DNA of 5,589 nt from Actinomycetes bacterium (GCA_030152105.1 JASLIH010000338.1:1-5589), one strand, 5' to 3'. Positions 1 to 5,589 are shown, counted from the stretch's first letter. Notes: generated by a model from the letters alone, not told the origin. Program-made: numbers and translations.

Positions 1-325
1 GACGGTCGGCCTTGGCGGCTTCGCCCAGGCGGCCGCCTTCGGCCTCCAGGCCTACCAGGGCGGCGGGCCCGAGGCGATGATCGCCAACAACCTGGCCATG
101 TACGACATCACCCACGGCGAGCACCCCGACTTCAAGATCCCGTACCTGGGCTTCCGGGGCACCCCGGCCGGGATCGACGTCCACAAGGTGGTGGCCACCG
201 GGGTCGTGCCGGTGATCGACGGCGGCCTGGCCGGCAGGGACGGCGGCCAGATCGGGGCCGGCATCCTCAAGGCCCCGCTGGAGTGCTTCCTGGACGCCGC
301 AGCGGCCCTGCGGGACGGCGGCTGA
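1..325 (+). CDS. DUF1116 family protein, AllG/YlbE-like (3' end only)
   Basis: Only the last 107 residues are visible (reading frame from base 2, TGA at 323-325); the start lies outside the window. Seen: a glycine-rich stretch with LGGFAQAAAFGLQAYQGG, then NNLAMYDITHGEHPDFKIP, LGFRGTPAGIDVHKVVATG, and a C-terminal GGQIGAGILKAPLECF. From memory these match the conserved C-terminus of DUF1116 proteins such as E. coli YlbE. That protein is now called AllG, a subunit of the oxamate carbamoyltransferase that acts with AllF (FdrA) and AllH in allantoin breakdown, giving carbamoyl phosphate. Inference: the protein is a cytoplasmic subunit of a similar carbamoyl- or acyl-transferring complex; its true substrate is unknown, and AllF/AllH-like partners would be expected upstream. 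Its stop codon overlaps the start of the amidase gene, so the two probably share an operon. The family call is fairly secure; the reaction is not. Confidence 0.75.
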   Translation, partial: TVGLGGFAQAAAFGLQAYQGGGPEAMIANNLAMYDITHGEHPDFKIPYLGFRGTPAGIDVHKVVATGVVPVIDGGLAGRDGGQIGAGILKAPLECFLDAAAALRDGG

Positions 326-1296
326 TGCGGCGGTTCCCCCGGACCGCGACCACCCTGTTCTTCGACCCTGAGGCCGAGCCGGTCGCCGAGGTGGCCGACG
401 GCGAGCGGGTGGTGGTCGAGACCGCCGACTCCCTGTGCGGGCTGGCCAAGTCGCGCCTGGGCGAGGCCCGGGTGGCCCCCGGGCTGCACATCGACGAGGT
501 GCTGGAGCGGCTCGGCGGCGCCTGCCCGGTGACCGGCCCGTTCCACCTGGCCGGGGCCCGGCCCGGGGGTGTGGTCGAGATCGAGCTGCACCGGGTCGAC
601 CCGATGCCGGCCGCCGGCGAGGCCTGGACGGGCACCTTCGGCGGCTTCGGGGCCCTCCAGCACGAGGGCTACACCCTCCAGCCGCCGCTCGAGCCGGAGC
701 TGCGCCGCGTCCCCTACCGCGACGGCGTGGCCGCCCTCCCCGTCCAGGGCGGCCGCTCGGTCGCGCTGCCACTGCGGCCGTTCCTCGGCACGGTCGGGGT
801 GGCCCCCCGGCGGGAGCGGCGCCTGTCGTTCTCCCAGTCGCCCGAGTACCTGGGCGACGTCGACCAGCCCGCCCTCGGCGCCGGGGCGACCCTGCGCCTG
901 CCCGTGCATGTCGACGGCGCCCTGGTCGCCATCGGCGACGCCCACGGCGCCCAGGGCGACGGCGAGATCACCGGCGTGGCCGTCGAGATCGAGGCCGAGG
1001 TCGAGCTGACCATGCGGGCCCGCGACCGCGAGGAGGCCGGGTTCGTGGCCCTGCCCCAGCTCGACACCGCCGAGGCGATCGGCTCGCTGGCCGGCCTCCA
1101 GGGGGCCGACCTGAGCAGCTGCGCCAGGGCCGCCTACACCGACCTGGTCGAGCGGCTCCACCGCGGCCACGGGCTCTCGCGGGCAGACGCCTACCAGCTG
1201 CTCGGCCAGGCCGGGCGGCTGCGGGTCGGCAACATGATCGACCCCTTCTACTCGGTCCTGGCCACCATCGAGCGCCGCTACCTGAACCCGGCGTAG
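325..1296 (+). CDS. Acetamidase/formamidase family amidohydrolase
   Basis: This 323-residue protein belongs to the FmdA/AmdA family, metal-dependent cytoplasmic enzymes that hydrolyse short amides such as formamide or acetamide to the acid and ammonia. Seen: an N-terminal beta-rich segment (FFDPEAEPVAEVADGERVVV, about residues 12-31), the family's P-V-T-G-P-F motif at residues 68-73 followed by AGARPGGVVEIEL, and the hallmark GDAHGAQGDGE at 204-214 with H207, Q210, D212 and E214. Near the C-terminus is a GRLRVGNMIDPFYSVLA stretch, which fits the usual V-D-P-x-x-x-V ending. Length is normal for the family. The ATG at 325 overlaps the upstream TGA by one base, which favours translational coupling; an in-frame GTG at 283 would add 14 residues inside the upstream gene and is less likely. 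Oddity: where many relatives have G-G-N before the hallmark, this protein has LGD (176-178). The substrate is unknown; oxamate or another small amide is possible given the AllG-like neighbour. Confidence 0.88.
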   Translation: MRRFPRTATTLFFDPEAEPVAEVADGERVVVETADSLCGLAKSRLGEARVAPGLHIDEVLERLGGACPVTGPFHLAGARPGGVVEIELHRVDPMPAAGEAWTGTFGGFGALQHEGYTLQPPLEPELRRVPYRDGVAALPVQGGRSVALPLRPFLGTVGVAPRRERRLSFSQSPEYLGDVDQPALGAGATLRLPVHVDGALVAIGDAHGAQGDGEITGVAVEIEAEVELTMRARDREEAGFVALPQLDTAEAIGSLAGLQGADLSSCARAAYTDLVERLHRGHGLSRADAYQLLGQAGRLRVGNMIDPFYSVLATIERRYLNPA

Positions 1297-1318
1297 GCCG
1301 GTACAGCAATCGCACGTT

Positions 1319-1350
1319 GCCGCACCTGCGGCGCTCGGGCAGCGTTGCCC
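1319..1350 (+). repeat. Two short perfect hairpins in the glycosidase leader
   Basis: Two perfect 5-bp inverted repeats lie back to back after the amidase stop. GCCGC (1319-1323) and GCGGC (1328-1332) flank an ACCT loop. GGGCA (1337-1341) and TGCCC (1346-1350) flank a GCGT loop. Neither is followed by a T-run, so they are not classical intrinsic terminators. Their role, if any, is unknown; short hairpins arise readily by chance in such GC-rich DNA. Confidence 0.4.
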
Positions 1351-1373
1351 TGGACGACTGTCCTCCAGGGAGA
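1348..1373 (+). promoter_or_regulatory. Ribosome binding site inside a 7-bp hairpin, upstream of GH26-like gene
   Basis: The Shine-Dalgarno AGGGAG (1367-1372) sits 7 nt before the ATG at 1380 and supports that start. Its first four bases belong to the right arm of a perfect 7-bp inverted repeat, CCCTGGA (1348-1354) and TCCAGGG (1364-1370), with a 9-nt loop. If the RNA folds this way, ribosome access would be reduced. The left arm shares 1348-1350 with the preceding hairpin (1337-1350), so the two cannot both form completely. The pairing is seen in the sequence; regulation is inference. Confidence 0.45.
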
Positions 1374-1379
1374 ACCTCA

Positions 1380-2357
1380 ATGCGCAAGCGAGTCCTGCTG
1401 CTGACCGTGCTGGTGCTGTCGCTGGCGGTCGCCTCGGCCGGGCTGGCCGCGCCCGCCGGCGCCGGCCCGAACGACCCGACGGTGCTGTTCGGGGCCCGGC
1501 CCGAGCCGGGCACCCAGCAGGGCACGACCAGCCTGGAGGGCAAGATCGGCCGCCGCCTGGCCACCGTGCGGGTCTACTACAACTGGGACTCGCCGTTCCC
1601 CGACACCGACGTCAACTGGTTCAACGCCAACGGCTACACGATGCTGCTGTCGGTCAAGTCGGAGCGGCGCAACCACACCTTCGTGCAGTGGCGCGACATC
1701 GCCAGCGCCCAGCCCGGCTCGACCATCTACAACGACATCGTGCGCTGGGCCGGCCGGGTCAAGGCGCTCGGCAACCACGTCTACTTCACCTTCAACCACG
1801 AGCCGGAGACGAGCCTCAACTCGAGCGGCACCGGGGCCGACTTCATCGCCGCCTGGCGCAAGGTGGTCACCATCTTCCGCGCCCAGGGGGTCACCAACGC
1901 CGACTACCTCTGGATCATGACCGCCTACAGCTTCAAGGCGAAGGACCGGCGGCGGGCCGTCGACTGGTACCCGGGCGACGCCTACCTCGACTACATCGGG
2001 GCCGACGCCTACAACTGGTACAACTGCCGGCCCGGCACCAGCAACCCCTGGAACTCGCTGGAGCAGCTGGTCAACCCCATGCGGCTGTTCGCCCAGGGCA
2101 AGGCCATCAAGGGCATCCTGGTCCCCGAGTGGGCCTCCACCGAGGACCCGGCCCAGCCGAACCGCAAGGCCCAGTGGATCACCGACGCCCGTGCCCTGTT
2201 CAAGAAGGCCGGCTGGGAAGGGTTCAAGGGGGTCCTGTACTACAACAAGTCGTCCAAGTACCCGAACTGCCGCTGGTTCGTCGACTCCAGCCAGGTCTCG
2301 CTGACCGCCTTCTCGGGCATGGCCAACGACGTCTACTACACCAGGGACGAGCCCTGA
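1380..2357 (+). CDS. Secreted glycoside hydrolase, GH26-like (putative endo-beta-mannanase/glucanase)
   Basis: This 325-residue protein is probably an exported (beta/alpha)8-barrel glycosidase acting on extracellular polysaccharide. Seen: a Sec signal peptide with MRKR, a hydrophobic core at about residues 5-21, and an alanine/glycine-rich end (LAAPAGA) suggesting cleavage near residues 24-29. The mature part then reads as a single catalytic domain without carbohydrate-binding modules. The likely acid/base is E141 in FNHEPE (138-143), corresponding to HEMN of classical GH26 enzymes. The likely nucleophile is E250 in VPEWAS (248-253), corresponding to EFG/EFAS. The 109-residue spacing fits the family. 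IGADAYNWY (206-214) matches the conserved tyrosine segment between them. The only two cysteines, C216 and C297, may form a disulfide, as expected for an exported protein. The ATG at 1380 is supported by the signal peptide and the Shine-Dalgarno. Known GH26 activities include beta-mannanase, mixed-linkage glucanase and xylanase; I cannot tell which applies. The neighbours are metabolically unrelated. Confidence 0.82.
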   Translation: MRKRVLLLTVLVLSLAVASAGLAAPAGAGPNDPTVLFGARPEPGTQQGTTSLEGKIGRRLATVRVYYNWDSPFPDTDVNWFNANGYTMLLSVKSERRNHTFVQWRDIASAQPGSTIYNDIVRWAGRVKALGNHVYFTFNHEPETSLNSSGTGADFIAAWRKVVTIFRAQGVTNADYLWIMTAYSFKAKDRRRAVDWYPGDAYLDYIGADAYNWYNCRPGTSNPWNSLEQLVNPMRLFAQGKAIKGILVPEWASTEDPAQPNRKAQWITDARALFKKAGWEGFKGVLYYNKSSKYPNCRWFVDSSQVSLTAFSGMANDVYYTRDEP

Positions 2358-2384
2358 GCCTGGTCTAGCGCCGGGGCCCGGGGC

Positions 2385-2406
2385 GTGGTTACCTCTCGGT
2401 AACTAC
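2385..2406. promoter_or_regulatory. 22-bp dyad, candidate operator of the acyl-CoA carboxylase operon
   Basis: GTGGTTACC (2385-2393) and GGTAACTAC (2398-2406) form an inverted repeat with 8 of 9 bases matching per arm around a TCTC spacer; the inner six, GTTACC/GGTAAC, are perfect. It lies 6 bp upstream of the AGGAGG and is far less GC-rich than its surroundings. It is not followed by a T-run, so it is a poor terminator. Inference: an operator for a TetR-, GntR- or MerR-type regulator of acyl-CoA metabolism, close to or overlapping the promoter. I cannot name the regulator, and no clear -35/-10 pair was recognised. Confidence 0.45.
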
Positions 2407-2412
2407 TCCGCC

Positions 2413-2418
2413 AGGAGG
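2413..2418 (+). promoter_or_regulatory. Strong Shine-Dalgarno of the carboxyltransferase gene
   Basis: AGGAGG lies 6 nt before the ATG at 2425. It is a consensus ribosome binding site, much stronger than that of any other gene here, and it fixes the start of the carboxyltransferase gene as the first gene of its transcription unit. Confidence 0.8.
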
Positions 2419-2424
2419 TCCGGG

Positions 2425-4023
2425 ATGGGCGTGCTCGCGAGCCGGCTCGACCCGTCCTCGGGCGCCTACGCCGCCAACCGGGCGGCCAACCTGGAGCTGC
2501 TGGCCGAGCTGGACCGGCTGCTGGCCCAGGCCAGGGCGGGCGGCGGCCAGAAGTACGTCGACCGCCACCGGGCCAGGGGCAAGCTGCTGGCCCGGGAGCG
2601 GGTCGAGCTGCTGCTCGACCAGGACGGGCCGTTCCTCGAGCTGTCGCCCCTGGCCGCCTGGGGGACCGACTTCCCCGTCGGGGCCAGTGGCGTCACCGGC
2701 GTCGGGCCGGTCGCCGGGGTCGAGTGCGTGGTCACGGCCAGCGACCCGACCGTGCGCGGCGGCGCCACCAACCCGCTGGGCCTCCGCAAGACCCTGCGGG
2801 CCATGGAGATCGCCGAGCGCAACCGGCTGCCCCTTGTCCAGCTGATCGAGTCCAGCGGGGCCGACCTGCCCACCCAGTCGCAGATCTTCATCCCTGGCGG
2901 GGCGGTCTTCCGCAACCTCACGCGGCTGTCCCGGGCCGGCATCCCCACTGTCGCCCTGGTCTTCGGCAACTCCACCGCCGGCGGGGCCTATGTCCCGGGC
3001 CTGTCCGACCACACCATCATGGTCAGGGAGCGGGCCAAGGTGTTCCTTGGCGGGCCGCCGCTGGTCAAGATGGCCACCGGCGAGCAGGCCAGCGACGAGG
3101 AGCTCGGCGGGGCCGAGATGCACGCCCGGACCTCCGGCCTGGCCGACCAGCTGGCCGCCGACGAGCACGACTGCCTCCGGCTCGGTCGCGAGGTCATCGC
3201 CAACCTGGGCTGGCGCAAGCTCGGCCCGGGCCCGACCAGGCCGGCCGACGAGCCGGTGCACGACCCCGAGGAGCTGCTCGGCCTGGCCCCGGTCGATCTC
3301 AAGGTCCCCGCCGACGTCCGCGAGATCCTGGCCAGGGTGGTCGACGGCTCGCGGTTCTCGGAGTGGAAGCCGCTGTACGGCACCAGCCTGTGCTGCGGCT
3401 GGGCGTCGGTCCACGGCTACCCGGTCGGGGTCCTGGCCAACGCCGGCGGGGTGCTGTTCTCCGAGGAGTCCAACAAGGCGGCCCACTTCATCCAGCTCGC
3501 CAACCAGTCCTCGACGCCCCTGCTGTTCCTCCAGAACACCACCGGCTACATGGTCGGCAAGACGTACGAGCAGCGGGGGATCATCAAGGACGGGGCCAAG
3601 ATGATCAACGCCGTGGCCAACTCGGCCGTACCGCACGTGACCCTGATCCTCGGCGCCTCCTACGGCGCCGGCGGCTACGGCATGGCCGGCCGGGCGTATG
3701 ACCCCCGGTTCCTGTTCACCTGGCCGGCCTCCAAGTCCGCCGTGATGGGGCCCGACCAGCTCGCCGGAGTCATGTCGATCCTCAACCGCGCCTCGGCCGA
3801 GAGCGCCGGCCGCCCGTTCGACGACGAGGCCGACCGCTCCATGCGCGACGCCGTCCGCGACCACGTCGAGGCCGAGTCCCGGGCCCTGTTCAACACCGGC
3901 CAGCTGTACGACGACGGCATCGTCGACCCCCGCGACACCCGCACCGTCCTCGGCATCGCCCTGTCCGCCTGCCACTCGGGGGAGGTGAAGGGCACGGACG
4001 GGTACGGCGTGTTCCGGATGTGA
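2425..4023 (+). CDS. Acyl-CoA carboxylase carboxyltransferase (beta) subunit, MCC/AccD1-AccD2 type
   Basis: This 532-residue protein transfers the carboxyl group from carboxybiotin to an acyl-CoA in the cytoplasm. Seen: the N-terminal RHRARGKLLARERVELLLD typical of carboxyltransferase subunits; the N-lobe acyl-CoA site with FGNSTAGGAYVPG (residues 180-192) and FLGGPPLVKMATGE; the LGGAEMHARTSGLAD segment; and the C-lobe with KDGAKMINAV, ASYGAGGYGMAGRAY (411-425) and SAVMGPDQLAGV (438-449). It ends in GYGVFRM, the tail shared by 3-methylcrotonyl-CoA carboxylase beta subunits. Length equals that of MCC-beta, AccD1 and AccD2 and exceeds that of propionyl/acetyl AccD5-type subunits only slightly. 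The segment around 440-449 departs from the V-M-G-G-E-Q-A-A of classic MCC-beta and, from memory, looks closer to mycobacterial AccD2, whose substrate is not settled. Alternatives are MCC (leucine breakdown), geranyl-CoA or another branched acyl-CoA carboxylase. The alpha subunit follows with a 4-nt overlap. Confidence 0.92.
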   Translation: MGVLASRLDPSSGAYAANRAANLELLAELDRLLAQARAGGGQKYVDRHRARGKLLARERVELLLDQDGPFLELSPLAAWGTDFPVGASGVTGVGPVAGVECVVTASDPTVRGGATNPLGLRKTLRAMEIAERNRLPLVQLIESSGADLPTQSQIFIPGGAVFRNLTRLSRAGIPTVALVFGNSTAGGAYVPGLSDHTIMVRERAKVFLGGPPLVKMATGEQASDEELGGAEMHARTSGLADQLAADEHDCLRLGREVIANLGWRKLGPGPTRPADEPVHDPEELLGLAPVDLKVPADVREILARVVDGSRFSEWKPLYGTSLCCGWASVHGYPVGVLANAGGVLFSEESNKAAHFIQLANQSSTPLLFLQNTTGYMVGKTYEQRGIIKDGAKMINAVANSAVPHVTLILGASYGAGGYGMAGRAYDPRFLFTWPASKSAVMGPDQLAGVMSILNRASAESAGRPFDDEADRSMRDAVRDHVEAESRALFNTGQLYDDGIVDPRDTRTVLGIALSACHSGEVKGTDGYGVFRM

Positions 4024-5589
4024 TCACCAAGCTGCTGGTCGCCAACCGGGGCGAGATCGCCACCCGGGTCCTGCGAGCCGCCCGAGCCATGGGCGTCGCC
4101 ACCGTCGCCGTGTTCACCGACCCCGACCGCAACGCCCCCTTCGTCACCGAAGCCGACGAGTCCGTTCCCCTCGGCGACTCCGGCTCCTACCTGCGGGCCG
4201 ACGCCATCCTGGACGCCGCCCGGCGGACCGGGGCCGACGCCGTCCACCCCGGCTACGGGTTCCTGTCCGAGCGGGCCTGGTTCGCGGAGGCGGTGCTGGC
4301 CGCCGGGCTGCGGTGGGTCGGGCCACCGCCCAAGGTCCTGGCCGCCCTTGGCGACAAGCTGGAAGCCCGGCGGGTGGCGGCCGGCGCCGGGGTCCCGGTC
4401 CTCCCCGCCCTGCCCGTGCCCGGCCCGGGCGACACCGGCCTGACTGCCGACGCCGCCGCCCAGGTCGGGTTCCCCGTGCTGGTCAAGGCGGCCCACGGCG
4501 GCGGCGGCATTGGCATGCGGGTCGTCCGCGACCCGGGTGACCTCGCAGGCGCCGTCGCCGCGGCCCGCCGCCAGGCCGGGGCCGCCTTCGGCAACGACGA
4601 GGTGTTCCTCGAACGCTGGCTGGAGGGTCCCCGCCACGTCGAGGTCCAGCTCCTGGCCGACACCACCGGCCGCATGGTCCAGCTGTTCGAGCGCGAGTGC
4701 TCGATCCAGCGCCGGCACCAGAAGCTCATCGAGGAGGCCCCGTCCCCGGCCGTCGACCCGCAGCTGCGGCGCCGCCTGGGCGAGGCCGCCCTGGCCGTCG
4801 CCGGCGCCGTCGGCTACGTCGGCGCCGGCACGGTCGAGTTCCTCCTCGAGCCCTCCGGGGAGGCGTTCTGGTTCCTGGAGGTCAACGCCCGCATCCAGGT
4901 CGAGCACCCCGTCACCGAAGCCGTCACCGGCCTCGACCTGGTCCGCCTCCAGCTCCTGATCGCGGCCGGCGAGCCGCTACCCCTGGCGGAGCTCTCCCAG
5001 GTCGAGGTTCGCGGCCATGCCATCGAGGCCCGCCTCTACGCCGAGGACCCGGCCGCCGGGTTCCTCCCCCAGACGGGGGTGCTGCACAGGTTCCGGGTCG
5101 GGGCTGTCGGCGACACCGGCGAGCCGGACGTCCGGGTCGACGCCGGGGTGGCCGACGGGTCGGTGGTCGGGGTGCACTACGACCCGCTGCTGGCCAAGGT
5201 CGTCGCCCACGCCCCGACCCGCCCGGAGGCGGCCCGGATGCTGGCCTCGGCACTGGCCGGCGCACAGCTCCACGGCGTCCTCACCAACCGCGACCTGCTG
5301 GTCGGGATCCTCCGCTCGGAGTCGTTCCTCGCCGGCGACACCGACACCGGGTTCCTCGACCACCACCCCCCGGCCGAGCTGACCGCGGCCGGGAGCGCGG
5401 CCGGGCCGCTGACCATCCGGCTCCACGCGGCCGCCGCCGCCCTGGCCGCCCAGGCCGCCCGCCGGGCCGCCACCACCGTCTACCCGGCGGTCCCCTCGGG
5501 CTGGCGCAACAACCCGTCCCAGCTCCAGCGGGTCGCCCTGGACGTCGTCCCGGGCCCGGCCGCCGTCCTGGTCGGCTACCGCTTCGACC
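4020..5589 (+). CDS. Acyl-CoA carboxylase biotin carboxylase/biotin carrier (alpha) subunit, truncated by window end
   Basis: Residues 1-523 of an expected ~650 are present with no stop before the window edge. The enzyme uses ATP and bicarbonate to carboxylate biotin for the beta subunit. Seen: the biotin carboxylase N-domain LLVANRGEIATRV with VHPGYGFLSE; the ATP-grasp domain with K156, a glycine-rich loop GGGGIGM (160-166), E198, RHVEVQ with H206, and RRHQK with K235; then E273, E287, N289, R291, Q293, V294 and E295 in FLEVNARIQVEHPVTE, and R338 in the C-domain. These match the E. coli AccC catalytic set (K159, E201, H209, K238, E276, E288, R292, E296, R338). Beyond about residue 440 comes a linker and VPSGWRNNPS, typical of the middle region of actinobacterial AccA1/AccA2-type subunits. 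The biotinyl-lysine domain should lie downstream. The start is GTG at 4020, overlapping the beta-subunit stop (GTGA). The next in-frame ATG (4089) would remove the essential N-terminus. Oddity: Ile164 stands where most homologues have Lys or Arg. Confidence 0.92.
   Translation, partial: MITKLLVANRGEIATRVLRAARAMGVATVAVFTDPDRNAPFVTEADESVPLGDSGSYLRADAILDAARRTGADAVHPGYGFLSERAWFAEAVLAAGLRWVGPPPKVLAALGDKLEARRVAAGAGVPVLPALPVPGPGDTGLTADAAAQVGFPVLVKAAHGGGGIGMRVVRDPGDLAGAVAAARRQAGAAFGNDEVFLERWLEGPRHVEVQLLADTTGRMVQLFERECSIQRRHQKLIEEAPSPAVDPQLRRRLGEAALAVAGAVGYVGAGTVEFLLEPSGEAFWFLEVNARIQVEHPVTEAVTGLDLVRLQLLIAAGEPLPLAELSQVEVRGHAIEARLYAEDPAAGFLPQTGVLHRFRVGAVGDTGEPDVRVDAGVADGSVVGVHYDPLLAKVVAHAPTRPEAARMLASALAGAQLHGVLTNRDLLVGILRSESFLAGDTDTGFLDHHPPAELTAAGSAAGPLTIRLHAAAAALAAQAARRAATTVYPAVPSGWRNNPSQLQRVALDVVPGPAAVLVGYRFD

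Noticed and set aside
1297..1350. Intrinsic terminator after the amidase gene
   Set aside because: The hairpins are only 5 bp and no T-run follows, so a Rho-independent terminator cannot be supported.
435..1379. Upstream in-frame extension of the glycosidase, which could suggest a 640-residue fusion
   Set aside because: The extension is an arginine/proline-rich out-of-frame reading of the amidase gene. The ATG at 1380 has a Shine-Dalgarno and begins a textbook signal peptide.
52..1380. Long open frame on the minus strand opposite the DUF1116 and amidase genes
   Set aside because: The translation is low-complexity Gly/Ala/Arg/Pro-rich without recognisable motifs, and the + strand carries two genes with clear family hallmarks. 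GC-rich codon bias opens the antisense frame.
2358..2384. GC-rich CCGGGGCCCGGGG stretch after the glycosidase as a terminator
   Set aside because: Its self-complementarity leaves almost no loop and is imperfect, and no T-run follows.
2389..3975. 528-residue open frame on the minus strand opposite the carboxyltransferase gene
   Set aside because: It is a shadow of the conserved + strand gene; its protein is low-complexity and has no family signature.
4089..4091. Internal ATG as start of the alpha subunit
   Set aside because: It would delete the conserved LLVANRGEIA segment; the GTG at 4020 keeps it and gives a typical 4-nt operon overlap.
3675..4907. 410-residue open frame on the minus strand across the two carboxylase genes
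   Set aside because: It spans the junction of two conserved + strand genes and looks like a compositional artefact.
1..5589. CRISPR arrays, tRNA/rRNA genes, insertion sequences, phage or defence genes
   Set aside because: No regularly spaced repeats, RNA gene signatures, transposase motifs or terminal inverted repeats were seen; nearly all the sequence is explained by five metabolic genes.

Overview
The window is extremely GC-rich, codon third positions are almost all G or C, and all five genes lie on the + strand. Codon use, GTG starts and closest recalled relatives (AccA/AccD-type acyl-CoA carboxylases) suggest an actinobacterium (Actinomycetota), probably a non-model lineage. The species cannot be named from the sequence alone.

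Layout: (1) Positions 1-325 hold the 3' end of a DUF1116 gene of the AllG/YlbE type. (2) Positions 325-1296 hold an acetamidase/formamidase-family amidase whose ATG overlaps the stop of the first gene (TGATG), so the two are probably translationally coupled. (3) An 84-bp gap (1297-1379) carries several inverted repeats, one of which covers part of the next Shine-Dalgarno. (4) Positions 1380-2357 hold a secreted GH26-like glycoside hydrolase with both expected catalytic glutamates. (5) A 67-bp gap (2358-2424) carries a 22-bp dyad just before a strong AGGAGG. (6) Positions 2425-4023 hold an acyl-CoA carboxylase carboxyltransferase (beta) subunit. (7) From 4020 to the window end runs the biotin carboxylase/biotin-carrier (alpha) subunit, overlapping the beta gene by 4 nt (GTGA) and cut off before its biotin domain.

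There are three functional blocks. The first pair looks like the tail of a carbamoyl/amide-nitrogen module: an AllG-type subunit of oxamate-carbamoyltransferase-like complexes next to an amidase. The glycosidase seems to be a single-gene unit for extracellular polysaccharide. The last pair is the two-subunit core of an MCC/AccA2-AccD2-type acyl-CoA carboxylase, used in branched-chain or related acyl-CoA catabolism; its exact substrate is unresolved. There is no gene-free stretch over 300 bases, and I saw no RNA gene, mobile element or CRISPR. No wholly new system is evident. The points most worth a second look are the amidase/AllG coupling, the leader structures before the glycosidase, the dyad before the carboxylase operon, and the orphan substrate of that carboxylase.
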